Shown: positions 1 through 9,409, counted from the stretch's first letter. The stretch: DNA of 64,000 nucleotides from an uncultured Oscillospiraceae bacterium (GCA_900541975.1 UQLR01000002.1:1-64000), one strand, 5' to 3'. Notes: generated by a model from the sequence alone, not told the origin. Numbers and translations are program-made.

Positions 1-349
<349 letters not shown>

Positions 350-626
350 TGTATCTAAACGCCTTTTGCGTTTAAACCTATTCCAGAGCTTGCTCGCTCA
401 TCTTCCAATACGCTTGCGTATTGCTGCGTTTTTCCGTGTTCCCTCACGGCGCTTCTTTTTTCGTGTCGCGCTCCACGTCCTCTTTCGTATCTCTACTCAA
501 AAGTTTTCCGGGTCCTCTGTTTGCGTTGTTTAATTTTCAAGGTCCTCTGCGCTGCCATTACAAGCGGGTTTCAGCTTCTTCATAAAACAAAAAACCTGGT
601 AAGCAGTTTTTTTGACAGCGTTAATT
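350..626 (-). other. rRNA operon leader
   Basis: This stretch lies between the 16S 5' end and the nearest rrn promoter. It contains short inverted repeats (for example AATACGCTTGCGTATT at about 408-423) and, read on the minus strand, the CCTTGAAAATTAAACAA segment that is common just upstream of Firmicutes 16S genes. It presumably holds the processing and antitermination signals of the pre-rRNA. No protein-coding gene is credible here. Confidence 0.6.
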
Positions 627-655
627 ATTATACAGCGTTAAAACGCTGTTGTCAA
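627..655 (-). promoter_or_regulatory. rrn promoter, proximal (P2)
   Basis: On the minus strand a perfect TTGACA (655-650) is followed after exactly 17 bp by a perfect TATAAT (632-627). This is a consensus sigma-A promoter that would start transcription near 620, about 270 nt before the 16S. Confidence 0.88.
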
Positions 656-727
656 GCACTTTTTTACTTTTTATTTGTAAATTTGCGCTTACTCTTCTGC
701 TGCCGCTTCTTTGCGAGCAGCTTTTTA

Positions 728-756
728 ATTTTAACAAAGGAAAGGCTCTTTGTCAA
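728..756 (-). promoter_or_regulatory. rrn promoter, distal (P1)
   Basis: On the minus strand TTGACA (756-751), a 17 bp spacer and TAAAAT (733-728) form a second sigma-A promoter about 100 bp upstream of P2. Tandem promoters are typical of rRNA operons. Confidence 0.75.
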
Positions 757-917
757 CCACTAAATATAGTGGAAATTATTTGAACAACACATGTTTCTTT
801 ACAAGCTGGGCAACATTTCTTAAACTGCAAAGCTTTCCTTTTTTATTGATAAATTTCGTATAACCTTTTACCTGTGTGGAAAAAATGATACTGCATATTT
901 TAAAAAGGAGGATATAT

Positions 918-1589
918 ATGGCGATTAAATACAGCCGCAGTGTAAGAGCGGCGGCGCTCGCGCTTTTTCTTCTACTGCTTTTATTCTGCAGACAGGCAAG
1001 CCCTGCAAACGCGCTTTCAAAATATGGCTCTACAGGGGACGAAGTGGTCGCCGTTCAGACAAAGCTCAGGGAGCTTGGCTATTATAAGGGCAATATAGAC
1101 GGCATTTATGGCAGCGGGACCAAATCCGCTGTTACAAATTTTCAAAAGGCAAACGGTCTTTCTGCCGACGGAATCGCCGGTTCCAAAACGCTGGCGGCAT
1201 TAGGCATTACAAAAACTCCCACCAGCGGGGAATATACAGAATCGGAAATTGCGCTGCTGGCAAGAATTATCTCTGCAGAATCGCGCGGGGAGCCTTATGA
1301 AGGGCAGGTGGCTGTAGGCGCTGTAATCTTAAACCGCATCGCCCATCCTTCTTTTCCAAACACATTGTCAGGCGTAATTTATCAGCCCGGCGCTTTCAGC
1401 TGTCTGACCGACGGGCAGGTAAATGCCACTGTAACCGAATCTGCAAAAAAGGCCGCACAGGATGCGATTAACGGCTGGGATCCCTCAGGTGGTGCAATTT
1501 ATTACTATAACCCCGCAAAGTCCACCAATAAATGGATCTTTTCCCGCCCTGTTATAAACACGATCGGTTCGCACCGTTTTTGCAATTAA
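918..1589 (+). CDS. sleB: SleB-type spore cortex-lytic / cell wall hydrolase
   Basis: The protein has 223 residues. The start is the ATG at 918 because AAAGGAGG lies just upstream; an earlier in-frame ATG at 876 has no ribosome site. Residues about 8-30 form a signal or membrane segment. Residues about 38-97 are a PG_binding_1 repeat (QTKLRELGYYKGNIDGIYG). Residues about 105-223 are a Hydrolase_2 (CwlJ/SleB) domain with the AESRGE motif, whose Glu121 corresponds to the family's catalytic glutamate. In Bacillus, SleB is a cortex lytic transglycosylase that acts at germination. The two-domain order matches SleB rather than CwlJ, but related vegetative hydrolases exist. The gene stands alone; no ypeB follows, which is the usual partner in Bacillus. 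Confidence 0.85.
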   Translation: MAIKYSRSVRAAALALFLLLLLFCRQASPANALSKYGSTGDEVVAVQTKLRELGYYKGNIDGIYGSGTKSAVTNFQKANGLSADGIAGSKTLAALGITKTPTSGEYTESEIALLARIISAESRGEPYEGQVAVGAVILNRIAHPSFPNTLSGVIYQPGAFSCLTDGQVNATVTESAKKAAQDAINGWDPSGGAIYYYNPAKSTNKWIFSRPVINTIGSHRFCN

Positions 1590-1696
1590 AATTTTGTAAT
1601 AACACTTGTATTTATGGCTGTTCTCTTATAATATAATAGTAATATGTAGGCTCAGACTTATTCTTAATTATTTACTAAAGAAAAGGAGAACCGCTC

Positions 1697-3016
1697 ATGT
1701 ATAATGGTTATCATCAAATGCAGGCTGCATACGCGCAGGCTCGGGCAAATAACCTGTCCTTGGTAAAAAGCTATTTTAAAAAGAAATCGATCCTTGCACT
1801 GGGAATTATTTTACTTGTGTCAGCTTTGTGCTCCATGGCATTAAGTTTTTTTGCTTCCGATGTTTACAAAACGATTCTGTCAGCCTTGGCAGAAGGAGAA
1901 AATCTTCTTGATACAATCGACAAAAATATTCTTACACAGCTTGGTTCAACCAGCAGCTGGTTTATGATCAGCATGAGTGTCGTTGGTTTTTTAATTTCTG
2001 TTTTGTTCGTCTCTTCCTTCTTTATTATTTATGCAAAATCAAAGAATGAAGATCCTGCCGTATCACCAAAAGCAGGTTTTACAATTTTATATGTATTTGC
2101 TATAATTGCACTTGTATTATCCAGTTTATACGCACTGCTATTCTCGCTGCTGTTTATTATATCCGGCGTTTTTACTTCTACGTTTTTCTCCGTAAATGGC
2201 GCTGTAAATAACTATAACGGCACGGAAGCACAGTTTGCAATATTTATTTCCATGCTTATTTTATTTATTTTTCTTGCAGTTATTTTTGGAATTTTACTGT
2301 TTTACACCATTAACGCGGTACGTTTTATAGGCTCTGTCCGATATACCCTTTCTTATCCGGATCTTAAGCTTAAAGGCGCAAAAGCCTTTGGCGTTTGCAA
2401 TATTATTTTAGGTACTCTCTTGTCATTGGGTACGATTTTCTTTATTGTCATGGCTTGCGGCATTATTTTTGGGTATATTCCACAGGCATATACCGGTCCC
2501 GGCGTGTATTATGAAATACTTATGCCGGATTTACCGTTTCTCGTCCTATCGTTTGTTGCACTTATTTTATCATGTGTGTCCTATTTCCTTTATGGTGCTG
2601 TCTCCATCGGCTACGATACACATATGAAAAAGCATATACCACGGCAAACACCGCCTGCGGCAAATAGCACTTATACAGGAGCGCCCTTTTATCAAAGCCG
2701 TCCGGGTAGCGCCTCTTCCCATGGCGCATATACGTCAAACCGCCCGGCACAACAACCGCAACAACCTGCAAATCCTTATGCACAGCCGCAGCGTCCGGCA
2801 AACCCCTACATTCCGCCGGCGGCGCCGCCTGTGCCGCCCAGCACGCAAACCTCACCCATCCCCCCGGCCTCCACGCCGCAAAAAACCTCTGCAGAGCCTG
2901 TCCCTGCGGCGGTTACACAGCCGGAGCAGACGCAGACAAAGGTTTGCCCCCATTGCAAAACAAAGGCGGAAAAAGGCGATCTTTTCTGTCAGCAATGCGG
3001 TACAAAGCTTTCATAA
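1697..3016 (+). CDS. Multi-pass membrane protein with proline-rich linker and C-terminal zinc ribbon
   Basis: The protein has 439 residues. The start is supported by AAAAGGAGA eight bases before the ATG. Residues about 25-310 contain roughly six hydrophobic segments. A Pro/Ala/Gln-rich stretch at about 320-415 follows, and the protein ends in a zinc ribbon, CPHCKTKAEKGDLFCQQCG (CxxC-x10-CxxC). Membrane proteins of this design are common in Clostridia and usually have no known function. The composition predicts that the ribbon sits in the cytosol on a flexible linker. I do not recognise a specific family. Confidence 0.75.
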   Translation: MYNGYHQMQAAYAQARANNLSLVKSYFKKKSILALGIILLVSALCSMALSFFASDVYKTILSALAEGENLLDTIDKNILTQLGSTSSWFMISMSVVGFLISVLFVSSFFIIYAKSKNEDPAVSPKAGFTILYVFAIIALVLSSLYALLFSLLFIISGVFTSTFFSVNGAVNNYNGTEAQFAIFISMLILFIFLAVIFGILLFYTINAVRFIGSVRYTLSYPDLKLKGAKAFGVCNIILGTLLSLGTIFFIVMACGIIFGYIPQAYTGPGVYYEILMPDLPFLVLSFVALILSCVSYFLYGAVSIGYDTHMKKHIPRQTPPAANSTYTGAPFYQSRPGSASSHGAYTSNRPAQQPQQPANPYAQPQRPANPYIPPAAPPVPPSTQTSPIPPASTPQKTSAEPVPAAVTQPEQTQTKVCPHCKTKAEKGDLFCQQCGTKLS

Positions 3017-3120
3017 AAAACAACTGCATAAAAGGGGGACTGCGCAGCGCGTGCGGTCCTCTTTTTTGTGCGACTGTGCATTGCAGGTAAAATAACAGCC
3101 CATATGAAAGGGGTTTTTCT

Positions 3121-4047
3121 ATGGTTGAAAATTTTTTAACAGTCGGCACGCAGGTGTTGATTTTATTTATTTTGATTGGAATTGGCGTTCTCTGCGGCAA
3201 AATTCGCTTCTTTTCGCCAGTTACCGCAAAACATTTAACAAACATTGTTTTATATTTTGTAACACCGTGCGTCGTGGTTGACGCCTTTCATCGCGAATTT
3301 GAACCCGCATTGCTTATAAACCTGGGCATTACCGCCCTGTGCGCCGTATGCATCCATATATTCTCCATAGCGCTTTGCGCTGCTGTTTTTCGCGACAAAA
3401 ACGCCTCCCGTCGCTGCGTATTGCGTTTTGGCGCAGTCTTTTCCAACTGCGGATTTATGTCAATCCCTCTGCAAGCGGCTCTTTTGGGCGGCGACGGTGT
3501 TTTTTACGGTGCAGCGTTTGTTGCAATATTTAATCTGGTTTTGTGGAGTTACGGCGTGCTTGTCATGAGCGGCGACAAAAAAACGCTTTCTCCTGTAAAG
3601 CTGCTTTTAAATCCGGGGGTGGCGGGCGTTGTCGCCGGATTTCTTTTATTTGTATTTTCTGTCAGACTGCCGCAGGTAATAAGCGCGCCGATTGACTATA
3701 TGGCTTCTTTAAATACACCCTTGCCCATGCTGATCATCGGATTTTATCTCTCCCGGACAAATTTAAAGCAGGCGCTGCTGGATAAACGGCAATATCTGGC
3801 AATTTTTCTTCGCCTTGTTGTGATTCCGTTATGTACGCTTGTACTGATGTACCTCCTGCATATCCGCGGCGTAATCCTTGTCGTCTGTGTAATTGCCGCT
3901 TCTGCACCGGTGGCGGCGGCAACAACCATGTTTGCTGCAAAATTTGACCGGGACACTGCCTTATCTGTAAACATGGTATCCTTATCCACACTGTTTTCCC
4001 TTATCACAATGCCGCTGATCGTAGGGCTTGCGCAAACGCTGGCATAG
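3121..4047 (+). CDS. AEC-family (auxin efflux carrier-like) transporter
   Basis: The protein has 308 residues with eight to ten hydrophobic segments, and GAAAGGGG precedes the ATG. It matches the AEC permease family in length and in features such as an early GIGVLCGKI segment, the NCGFMSIPL motif in the middle, and a C-terminal ASAPVAAATTMFA motif. Bacterial AEC proteins move organic acids such as malate across the membrane; the substrate cannot be read from the sequence. The gene appears monocistronic and ends at a strong bidirectional hairpin shared with the convergent lipoprotein gene. Confidence 0.82.
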   Translation: MVENFLTVGTQVLILFILIGIGVLCGKIRFFSPVTAKHLTNIVLYFVTPCVVVDAFHREFEPALLINLGITALCAVCIHIFSIALCAAVFRDKNASRRCVLRFGAVFSNCGFMSIPLQAALLGGDGVFYGAAFVAIFNLVLWSYGVLVMSGDKKTLSPVKLLLNPGVAGVVAGFLLFVFSVRLPQVISAPIDYMASLNTPLPMLIIGFYLSRTNLKQALLDKRQYLAIFLRLVVIPLCTLVLMYLLHIRGVILVVCVIAASAPVAAATTMFAAKFDRDTALSVNMVSLSTLFSLITMPLIVGLAQTLA

Positions 4048-4066
4048 GACCACAGCAGTTTCTGCA

Positions 4067-4125
4067 AATACAAAATAAAAGAGCAGGCTCTGCCCAAAGC
4101 GCTGCCTGCTCTTTTATTTTGTATT
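4067..4125. terminator. Bidirectional terminator, 22-bp perfect stem
   Basis: The inverted repeat arms 4067-4088 and 4104-4125 are perfectly complementary over 22 bp, with a 15-nt loop. A- and T-rich outer ends give a U-rich tail on both strands, so it can stop both the AEC gene and the convergent lipoprotein gene, whose stop codon overlaps the hairpin base. Confidence 0.85.
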
Positions 4126-4618
4126 ATTCTGCACTGTTAAAAATTTTCGTTACATCTTCTTTTCTCTGCACATTTTGTTCATCGGGATTATCCCCGGTTA
4201 TCTTGTTGTCTCTATAAATCATCATATATTTTCCGTTGTCTGACATTGTAGCAGGAACCATGGAAAAATCAAGCATATTAAACTGTCCGTCCTTTTCCAC
4301 CTGGCTGATGATGTCTTTCGCATCATTATTTAGATTTTTCGTATCGAACTCATAAAGTTCCAACGTAATTGCAGAACTGTTAAACTCCGTCGTAAAACGG
4401 TAACCAACCTGTGCGCCGATAACATCGGCCTTCATTTGCACGCCTTCTTCCGGAATATACTCCTTTTCACGCAAATCTTTACACATTTGTGTCAATCCGT
4501 ATTTGCTGTCCATATCTGCTACTTTTACGGCGTCGCTTAAGCTTTGCGGTGCGCTGGCACACCCGGAAAACGAAAGCATGGCAACCGCAAGTAAACAAAA
4601 CGCTATCATCTTTTTCAT
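4124..4618 (-). CDS. Putative lipoprotein of unknown function
   Basis: The protein has 164 residues. The ATG at 4618 is preferred because AAAGGA lies upstream and the protein then begins with a lysine pair, a hydrophobic core and a lipobox, LSFSGC, for lipidation at the cysteine. The mature part is hydrophilic and contains no motif I recognise. A role on the outer face of the cell membrane is likely from the lipobox alone. The gene converges on the AEC transporter gene. Confidence 0.75.
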   Translation of the reverse strand: MKKMIAFCLLAVAMLSFSGCASAPQSLSDAVKVADMDSKYGLTQMCKDLREKEYIPEEGVQMKADVIGAQVGYRFTTEFNSSAITLELYEFDTKNLNNDAKDIISQVEKDGQFNMLDFSMVPATMSDNGKYMMIYRDNKITGDNPDEQNVQRKEDVTKIFNSAE

Positions 4619-4867
4619 TTTCAAAGTCCTTTCATCCGGCTGCTGCCGGCCGTTTTTCAATACCATTTACACATGGAACCTGTTACAGTTTAAACGCAAA
4701 CGCCCTTAGAGTGCATATTTGCCCCTTTTCCGGTACAAATTTTTAATTTGGTAAAGAGTACCCCCTGCGTTTTTACGAACGTGAGGTTATTATAACCCAA
4801 ACCACTTTAAAATTCAATAGAAAACGAAAAAAGGAAAGGCAACTTTTGCCCTTCCTCTTTTCTGTAA

Positions 4868-6130
4868 TCAGCTTAAAACATATACATAAACGTTGCGTCT
4901 TCCAAACACAACACATTCTTCATACGTAGGATAATAGCAGTCTACAATGGCGGAACCGTCCATCAGTGCGCCGCCTGTGTCAATCGCCGTGGCATAACCG
5001 TACACAAACCCGTCTTCTGCAACAATGTATAGCTTGGAGCCATATGGAATAATGTTGGGATTTACCGCAACACCACCCAATTGCGCCGGTGCGCCGGTCG
5101 CCGTTAAAGCGCCTGGAGGCGCGTAGTATGCCGTACCAGAACCGTAAAGCACATTGGAATAAGCAACCTCATTGCCGTTTGCGTCATAAAGCACGCCGTT
5201 TTGTACAGACACAGGAATCCCTGCGCCATAGGCGCCGCTTGCAGACCCTGCATTGGAAGTCACTGCTGCCTTTACTTTTGTGCCAACTAGAACTTCTTTT
5301 GCTACGGCTTCTTTCAAAACCTTTTTCGATGTTATCTTTTCCTTTTCCACCTTGCCGTCGACAAGTGTCTGCCTGACAGTCAGCTCCCGTTTACCGTCTA
5401 CGCCTTCTGTCACAACTTTTGTTTCGCCTTCATAAAGTTCATCTGTTGCAATCTCTACGGTCTCATAAGCAATTTTCTCTGTTTTTACTACAGTTTTGTA
5501 CGTTACACGGCTTACACGGATCGTCATGTTATTCTTAACTTTTTCTGTTTCCTTCACATTCAGCCTGTCGTCTTCAGAAATGCTTATATTCAGATAAGCA
5601 AGCGCGTTTGCCACTGTTCCTTCCGGAACAAGCCGTTTTTCTGCTTTTCCATCTGCTTTTATGGTAACGGGTACATACGTGCTTACGTTGATCTGCATAT
5701 CCTCTGTAAGCTCCGTATCAGGCTGCGGCGTGACAACATCGTTGTCTGCAAGTACAACATTCGCTTTATCCAGCGCATCCTGTACGGTACCGCCTGTAAA
5801 TACCAAAGTTTGCGTTTTTCCGTCAGCTTTGACCGTTACGGTAAAAGCCCGGTTGACAATAATACTAATATGATTTTCCACATTGTCATAGCGAATAATT
5901 TCGTCGTTTTCTGTAACTTCAATTCCTGCCCTGGCAAGAATATCATCTGTGTCTGTGCTTATGGTTGTGACGGTAAGTTCCTTACCATCTACTGTAATGA
6001 CTGCCGTTCTGCTTAAAGCTGCTACTGAAAAAGCGGAAGTAATAAAAATCACACTCATCAAAACAAGCGCCAGCGCTCTTTTGAAGTAAGCAGTTTTCTT
6101 ACTTTTGCTGCCCATAGCGGTTATAAACAT
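4868..6130 (-). CDS. Cell-wall protein with DUF348, G5 and 3D domains (YabE/RpfB-like)
   Basis: The protein has 420 residues. An N-terminal signal anchor (about 15-40) is followed by DUF348 repeats, recognisable by ITVDGKELTVTT and the later VTVKADGKTQTL and VTIKADGKAEKRL segments. A G5 domain (about 205-280) comes next, and a C-terminal 3D domain (about 325-420) has the three aspartates in AIDTGG, LMDG and IVDCYYPT. Proteins of this architecture (Bacillus YabE, actinobacterial RpfB relatives) act on peptidoglycan; the 3D fold resembles MltA lytic transglycosylase. The start has AAGGAG 14 bases upstream, which is rather far. A consensus promoter and a leader of about 115 nt precede it. Confidence 0.88.
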   Translation of the reverse strand: MFITAMGSKSKKTAYFKRALALVLMSVIFITSAFSVAALSRTAVITVDGKELTVTTISTDTDDILARAGIEVTENDEIIRYDNVENHISIIVNRAFTVTVKADGKTQTLVFTGGTVQDALDKANVVLADNDVVTPQPDTELTEDMQINVSTYVPVTIKADGKAEKRLVPEGTVANALAYLNISISEDDRLNVKETEKVKNNMTIRVSRVTYKTVVKTEKIAYETVEIATDELYEGETKVVTEGVDGKRELTVRQTLVDGKVEKEKITSKKVLKEAVAKEVLVGTKVKAAVTSNAGSASGAYGAGIPVSVQNGVLYDANGNEVAYSNVLYGSGTAYYAPPGALTATGAPAQLGGVAVNPNIIPYGSKLYIVAEDGFVYGYATAIDTGGALMDGSAIVDCYYPTYEECVVFGRRNVYVYVLS

Positions 6131-6247
6131 ATGAAATAATAGAACTCCTTGTTGTCTCAGATTTATCCAGCCTACCTGATGCTTTTCCCAAAAATGAAAA
6201 GAGAGGATTTAACGGCTGGACATTGACTGTCATAAATTTGTCCTACA
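6131..6247 (-). other. 5' leader of the G5/3D gene with pairing potential
   Basis: Transcription from the promoter at 6254-6282 would make a leader of about 115 nt. It can form a helix between TCCAGCC (near its 5' end) and GGCTGGA about 60 nt later, just before the ribosome site. Genes for RpfB/YabE-like wall enzymes are often under c-di-AMP (ydaO) riboswitches, but I could not match the ydaO consensus here. Confidence 0.35.
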
Positions 6248-6253
6248 TTCCGC

Positions 6254-6282
6254 ATTATAAGCATCAAGTTTGTCGATGTCAA
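6254..6282 (-). promoter_or_regulatory. Sigma-A promoter of the G5/3D gene
   Basis: On the minus strand a perfect TTGACA (6282-6277), a 17 bp spacer and a perfect TATAAT (6259-6254) form a full-consensus promoter. Confidence 0.85.
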
Positions 6283-6747
6283 ACAGAGATACTGCGGTTA
6301 TTTTGTATAAATCGCCAGAATTTTTTTGACGAAACAAGCTGACCCGGCAAGAATTTGTCCGGAAAAAAGCGATTTGCACAAAATTAAATTTCTTATATAG
6401 AAATTTAATTTCTTTTTATGTGCAAAATGTTAAAAACAAAAGTTACAACCTTTTTACCATCCGTTACAGCCATGTATTTTCTGCATTTTTTTTGCATAAA
6501 ATAATAAATATGCGCTTTTTCTTTTGGAAAAACGGCTTGTTTATCCGCTTTTTTTAAGTTTTGTTTATTTTGACGTACTATATTTTGTATATTTCCCTCT
6601 TGCCTGTTTTTGTTCTGTTCTGTCTTTTTTAAGCAAATAGAAAAGTTTCTTTTTATATTATTCCATTTATTGGAGTTTCGCTTATTTTTTCTTTGCTTTT
6701 CATTACAGGCGTGTAATGAATGTAAAAAACTTTTTACACTTCTGTTG
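6283..6747. other. AT-rich intergenic stretch, no gene seen
   Basis: This is strongly A/T-rich sequence with runs of T and A. A 118-codon open frame on the minus strand is low-complexity Lys/Asn/Gln-rich, lacks a ribosome site and is not considered a gene. Confidence 0.5.
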
Positions 6748-6803
6748 TGCAGGCAGAGCAAAAGGCGCGGCCAAGATTAGCCGCGCCTTTTGCTCTGCCT
6801 GCA
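6748..6803. repeat. 24-bp perfect inverted repeat (hairpin)
   Basis: The arms 6748-6771 and 6780-6803 are perfectly complementary over 24 bp, GC-rich at the centre, with an 8-nt loop. There is no long T-run on either side, so it is not a textbook intrinsic terminator, though it resembles the other long terminator hairpins in this window. Confidence 0.8.
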
Positions 6804-7058
6804 TTTGTCCGTTTAAGCGGTTTTCTTTACCGGCAACAAAGACACACATAATCGCCCTCTCATTTTCTCAGGTTGCATGAGGAAAACAACGCGTATGCCC
6901 CAAACAGAATTTAAAAATCAGTCAATCGCATATGCTCATTGTAAGAGTATCTTCTAACTAATACCCGGGGCGGCTTTGGATTTCCTGTAAGGCCTTTGCC
7001 AACTCCCGGTAGGATTTTTGCTCCGGTCACAAACCAAAAATCTGTCTTTTTAAGTCAA
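6804..7058. other. Unexplained non-coding block, candidate structured RNA
   Basis: About 255 bp with no credible open frame lie between a 24-bp hairpin and the rpsI terminator. Base composition is more balanced than in the AT-rich DNA to the left. Several local pairings can be drawn, for example around ACCCGGGG and CTCCCGGT (6962-7010) and around GCATATGC (about 6927). I could not match it to tmRNA, SRP RNA, RNase P RNA or 6S RNA from memory. The strand is undecided. Confidence 0.35.
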
Positions 7059-7088
7059 AATCCCACAGGCAAGACTACCTGTGGGATT
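7059..7088 (-). terminator. Terminator of the rplM-rpsI operon
   Basis: AATCCCACAGG (7059-7069) and CCTGTGGGATT (7078-7088) form an 11-bp perfect stem with an 8-nt loop. On the minus strand it is followed by TTTTGACTT. It lies 20 bp past the rpsI stop codon. Confidence 0.8.
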
Positions 7089-7107
7089 AATACTGTTTTG
7101 CTGAAAA

Positions 7108-7509
7108 TTATCTTTTAGAGAATTGCGGCGCTCTTCTTGCGGCTTTAAGACCGTACTTTTTACGCTCTTTCATTCTTGGATCGCGTGTAAGGAAGCCCGC
7201 CTTTTTAAGCTTTCCTCTGAGTGCTTCACTGTCGTATTGAAGCAACGCTCTTGAAATTCCGTGACGAATTGCACCGGCCTGCCCCGTAACGCCGCCGCCG
7301 GAAACGCTGCATATTACGTCAAACTTTTCGCCCGTTTCTGTTAAGGCAAGAGGCTGACGTACAATAAGCTTTAATGTTTCCAACCCAAAGTAATCGTCAA
7401 TATCCCTGTTATTAATTGTAATCTTCCCCGTTCCCTGGTAAAGCCTTACCCTTGCAACGGAGCTCTTTCTTCTTCCCGTTCCGTAAAAATAAGGTGTTTT
7501 ATCATACAT
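7108..7509 (-). CDS. rpsI: 30S ribosomal protein S9
   Basis: The protein has 133 residues, the normal size for bacterial S9. It shows the [15 protein letters not shown] start, the [19 protein letters not shown] core and the [20 protein letters not shown] tail ending in SKR, which reaches the decoding site of the 30S subunit. The start is preceded by AAGGAGG. It is the second gene of the conserved rplM-rpsI operon. Confidence 0.98.
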   Translation of the reverse strand: MYDKTPYFYGTGRRKSSVARVRLYQGTGKITINNRDIDDYFGLETLKLIVRQPLALTETGEKFDVICSVSGGGVTGQAGAIRHGISRALLQYDSEALRGKLKKAGFLTRDPRMKERKKYGLKAARRAPQFSKR

Positions 7510-7527
7510 TCTAAATTGCCTCCTTCC

Positions 7528-7956
7528 TTATTTGTCCAAAGTTTCCGGCTTTTGTGCCTGATGCTTATGCTCTGCACCTGCAAAAACGCGAAGCCGGAGC
7601 AGCGCGGCCCTGCCGATTGTATTAGACGGCAACATGCCTTTTACTGCCAATTCCATTGCCTTTTCCGGCTTTTGCGACATCAATGTGTCATACCTTGTCG
7701 CCTTCAAATGCCCAATATAACCCGTATGCCGATAATAATATTTTTGTGTAAGTTTTTTGCCTGTCAAAACGGCGTCCGCACAATTAATAATAATTACATG
7801 GTCGCCGCAATCTACATGCGGCGTAAACGCAGGCTTATGCTTCCCTCTCAGAATCGTGGCCGCCTGTGCCGCTACACGGCCAAGGGGCTTGCCAGACGCA
7901 TCCAATATATACCACTTGCGCTCAATCTCGCCTTTTTTTGCCATATAAGTGGACAT
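7528..7956 (-). CDS. rplM: 50S ribosomal protein L13
   Basis: The protein has 142 residues with typical L13 segments: [19 protein letters not shown] near the N-terminus, the [17 protein letters not shown] centre, and [20 protein letters not shown] near the C-terminus. L13 is an early-assembling 23S rRNA binder of the large subunit. AGGAGG precedes the ATG. It is the first gene of the rplM-rpsI operon and is driven by the promoter at 8036-8064. Confidence 0.98.
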   Translation of the reverse strand: MSTYMAKKGEIERKWYILDASGKPLGRVAAQAATILRGKHKPAFTPHVDCGDHVIIINCADAVLTGKKLTQKYYYRHTGYIGHLKATRYDTLMSQKPEKAMELAVKGMLPSNTIGRAALLRLRVFAGAEHKHQAQKPETLDK

Positions 7957-8035
7957 GTGTATTCCTCCTGTTCAAAAAATTTCTTCTTCCCTGTACGTTG
8001 CCCATAAAAACAGACAACTCCAAATTGCAAAATAG

Positions 8036-8064
8036 ATCATACCACAGCCGTACAGTATAGTCAA
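8036..8064 (-). promoter_or_regulatory. Promoter of rplM-rpsI
   Basis: On the minus strand TTGACT (8064-8059), a 17 bp spacer and TATGAT (8041-8036) precede a leader of about 70 nt. Firmicutes rplM leaders often carry the L13 autoregulatory RNA; the leader here has short pairing potential, but I cannot confirm that motif. Confidence 0.75.
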
Positions 8065-8444
8065 CACTTTTTTTGCCATAATTTAATTTACCTTTATATT
8101 ATCTCTTTTTATCGCTTGTATTCTTTTGTTTTCTTTTGTTTTCTCCTTTTCTATTTTTATTTTTTTGGTATGTTTCTGCAGAACATTTCATATAGAATGA
8201 TAAAGAAACCATTCTTGTGCTCGCACTTTTTATCCGTTTAAAAAAATGAGCGCGAAGAAGTTTTTCTGTCCCACGGAGAAATTTGCCGGCGGCGGTTTTC
8301 TTTTTTACCTATTCAAAATCCCTATTTTTGGACAAACTAATTTGGCTATAGTAAATAAATTTGTTTTTTTCCTTTTATTGCCTTTATAAAAAATGTACTA
8401 TATGCTATAATCAAACACAAAGTAATAAGCAGGAGGGTTCTATC
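8065..8444. other. Intergenic region upstream of the ROK kinase
   Basis: This is T-rich sequence without a gene. Near its right end an extended -10 element TGCTATAAT (8403-8411) probably drives the kinase; no good -35 is spaced correctly. A GAGGG-type ribosome site lies at about 8432-8437. Nothing else was recognised. Confidence 0.45.
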
Positions 8445-9404
8445 ATGTATTATCTGGGTATTGACTTGGGCGGCACCAATATTGTAGCAGGTGTAGTAGA
8501 CGAGAGCTATAAAATCATAGCAAAAGCAGACTGCAAAACAGCGGCGCCGCGCCCTGAAAGCCAAATCTGCGATTCTATGATGGAAATGGCGCTAAAGGCT
8601 GTAAAAAAAGCCAAGATTACCATGGAGGATATTGATTTTATTGGAATCGGCGTGCCTGGAGCTGTAAATCCCAAAACAGGCGTCGTGGAATATTCAGCAA
8701 ATTTATTTTTTCACAACTGGCAGATTGTAAAAATGATGGAGGAACGCCTTGAAAAAAAAGTCTCTATTGAAAACGATGCAAACGCCGCAGCCTACGGCGA
8801 ATACCTGGCAGGCGCAGCAAAAGGTGCAAAAAACGCCGTTGTGATTACGCTGGGGACCGGTATTGGTACCGGCATTATTATAAACGGAAAAATTTACAGC
8901 GGCTCCAATTATGCCGGCGCGGAAATGGGACATATGGTAATTGTGTATAACGGCAGGGAATGCGCCTGCGGCAGAAAGGGCTGCTGGGAGGCCTACGCCT
9001 CTGCTTCTGGTCTGATCCAGATGACAAAGGAAATTATTTTAACCGAACGGCCCGATTCCTCTTATATGCTTAAGCAGTTGGGCGGCGACTTAAACCGTGT
9101 AAACGGGTTGACAGCCTTTAACGCCATGCGCGCGGGCGATGCAGCGGGCTCTGCCGTTGTGGAAAAATATATTTCTTACCTTGGCTGCGGCATTGTGAAC
9201 GTCATCAATATTTTTCAGCCGGATATCATTTGCATTGGCGGCGGTGTCAGCCGGGAAGGCGAAACGCTTTTGGCGCCGCTGCGCGCTTTGGTGGAGCAGG
9301 AGCGCTATACCAAGCACAACAAAAAACAGACCGTTCTTTGTACCGCATCACTTGGAAACGACGCAGGTATTATAGGCGCTGCCTTTTTGGGAAAAGCAGA
9401 GTAA
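8445..9404 (+). CDS. glcK: ROK-family sugar kinase, probably glucokinase
   Basis: The protein has 319 residues. The ATG at 8445 is chosen because GCAGGAGGG precedes it and the phosphate-binding DLGGTN then falls at residues 7-12. The catalytic aspartate lies in ENDANAA (Asp112), followed by the second phosphate loop GTGIGTG. The zinc-binding ROK signature CACGRKGCWEAYAS starts at about residue 173, with His163 upstream as a further ligand. ROK glucokinases phosphorylate glucose with ATP; other hexose or N-acetylhexosamine substrates are possible. There is no DNA-binding domain, so it is not a ROK repressor. Confidence 0.9.
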   Translation: MYYLGIDLGGTNIVAGVVDESYKIIAKADCKTAAPRPESQICDSMMEMALKAVKKAKITMEDIDFIGIGVPGAVNPKTGVVEYSANLFFHNWQIVKMMEERLEKKVSIENDANAAAYGEYLAGAAKGAKNAVVITLGTGIGTGIIINGKIYSGSNYAGAEMGHMVIVYNGRECACGRKGCWEAYASASGLIQMTKEIILTERPDSSYMLKQLGGDLNRVNGLTAFNAMRAGDAAGSAVVEKYISYLGCGIVNVINIFQPDIICIGGGVSREGETLLAPLRALVEQERYTKHNKKQTVLCTASLGNDAGIIGAAFLGKAE

Positions 9405-9409
9405 ATAAT

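Noticed and set aside
6405..6761. 118-codon open frame on the minus strand in the AT-rich gap
   Set aside because: The translation is low-complexity Lys/Asn/Gln-rich, has no ribosome site, and runs into the 24-bp hairpin. It looks like chance in AT-rich DNA.
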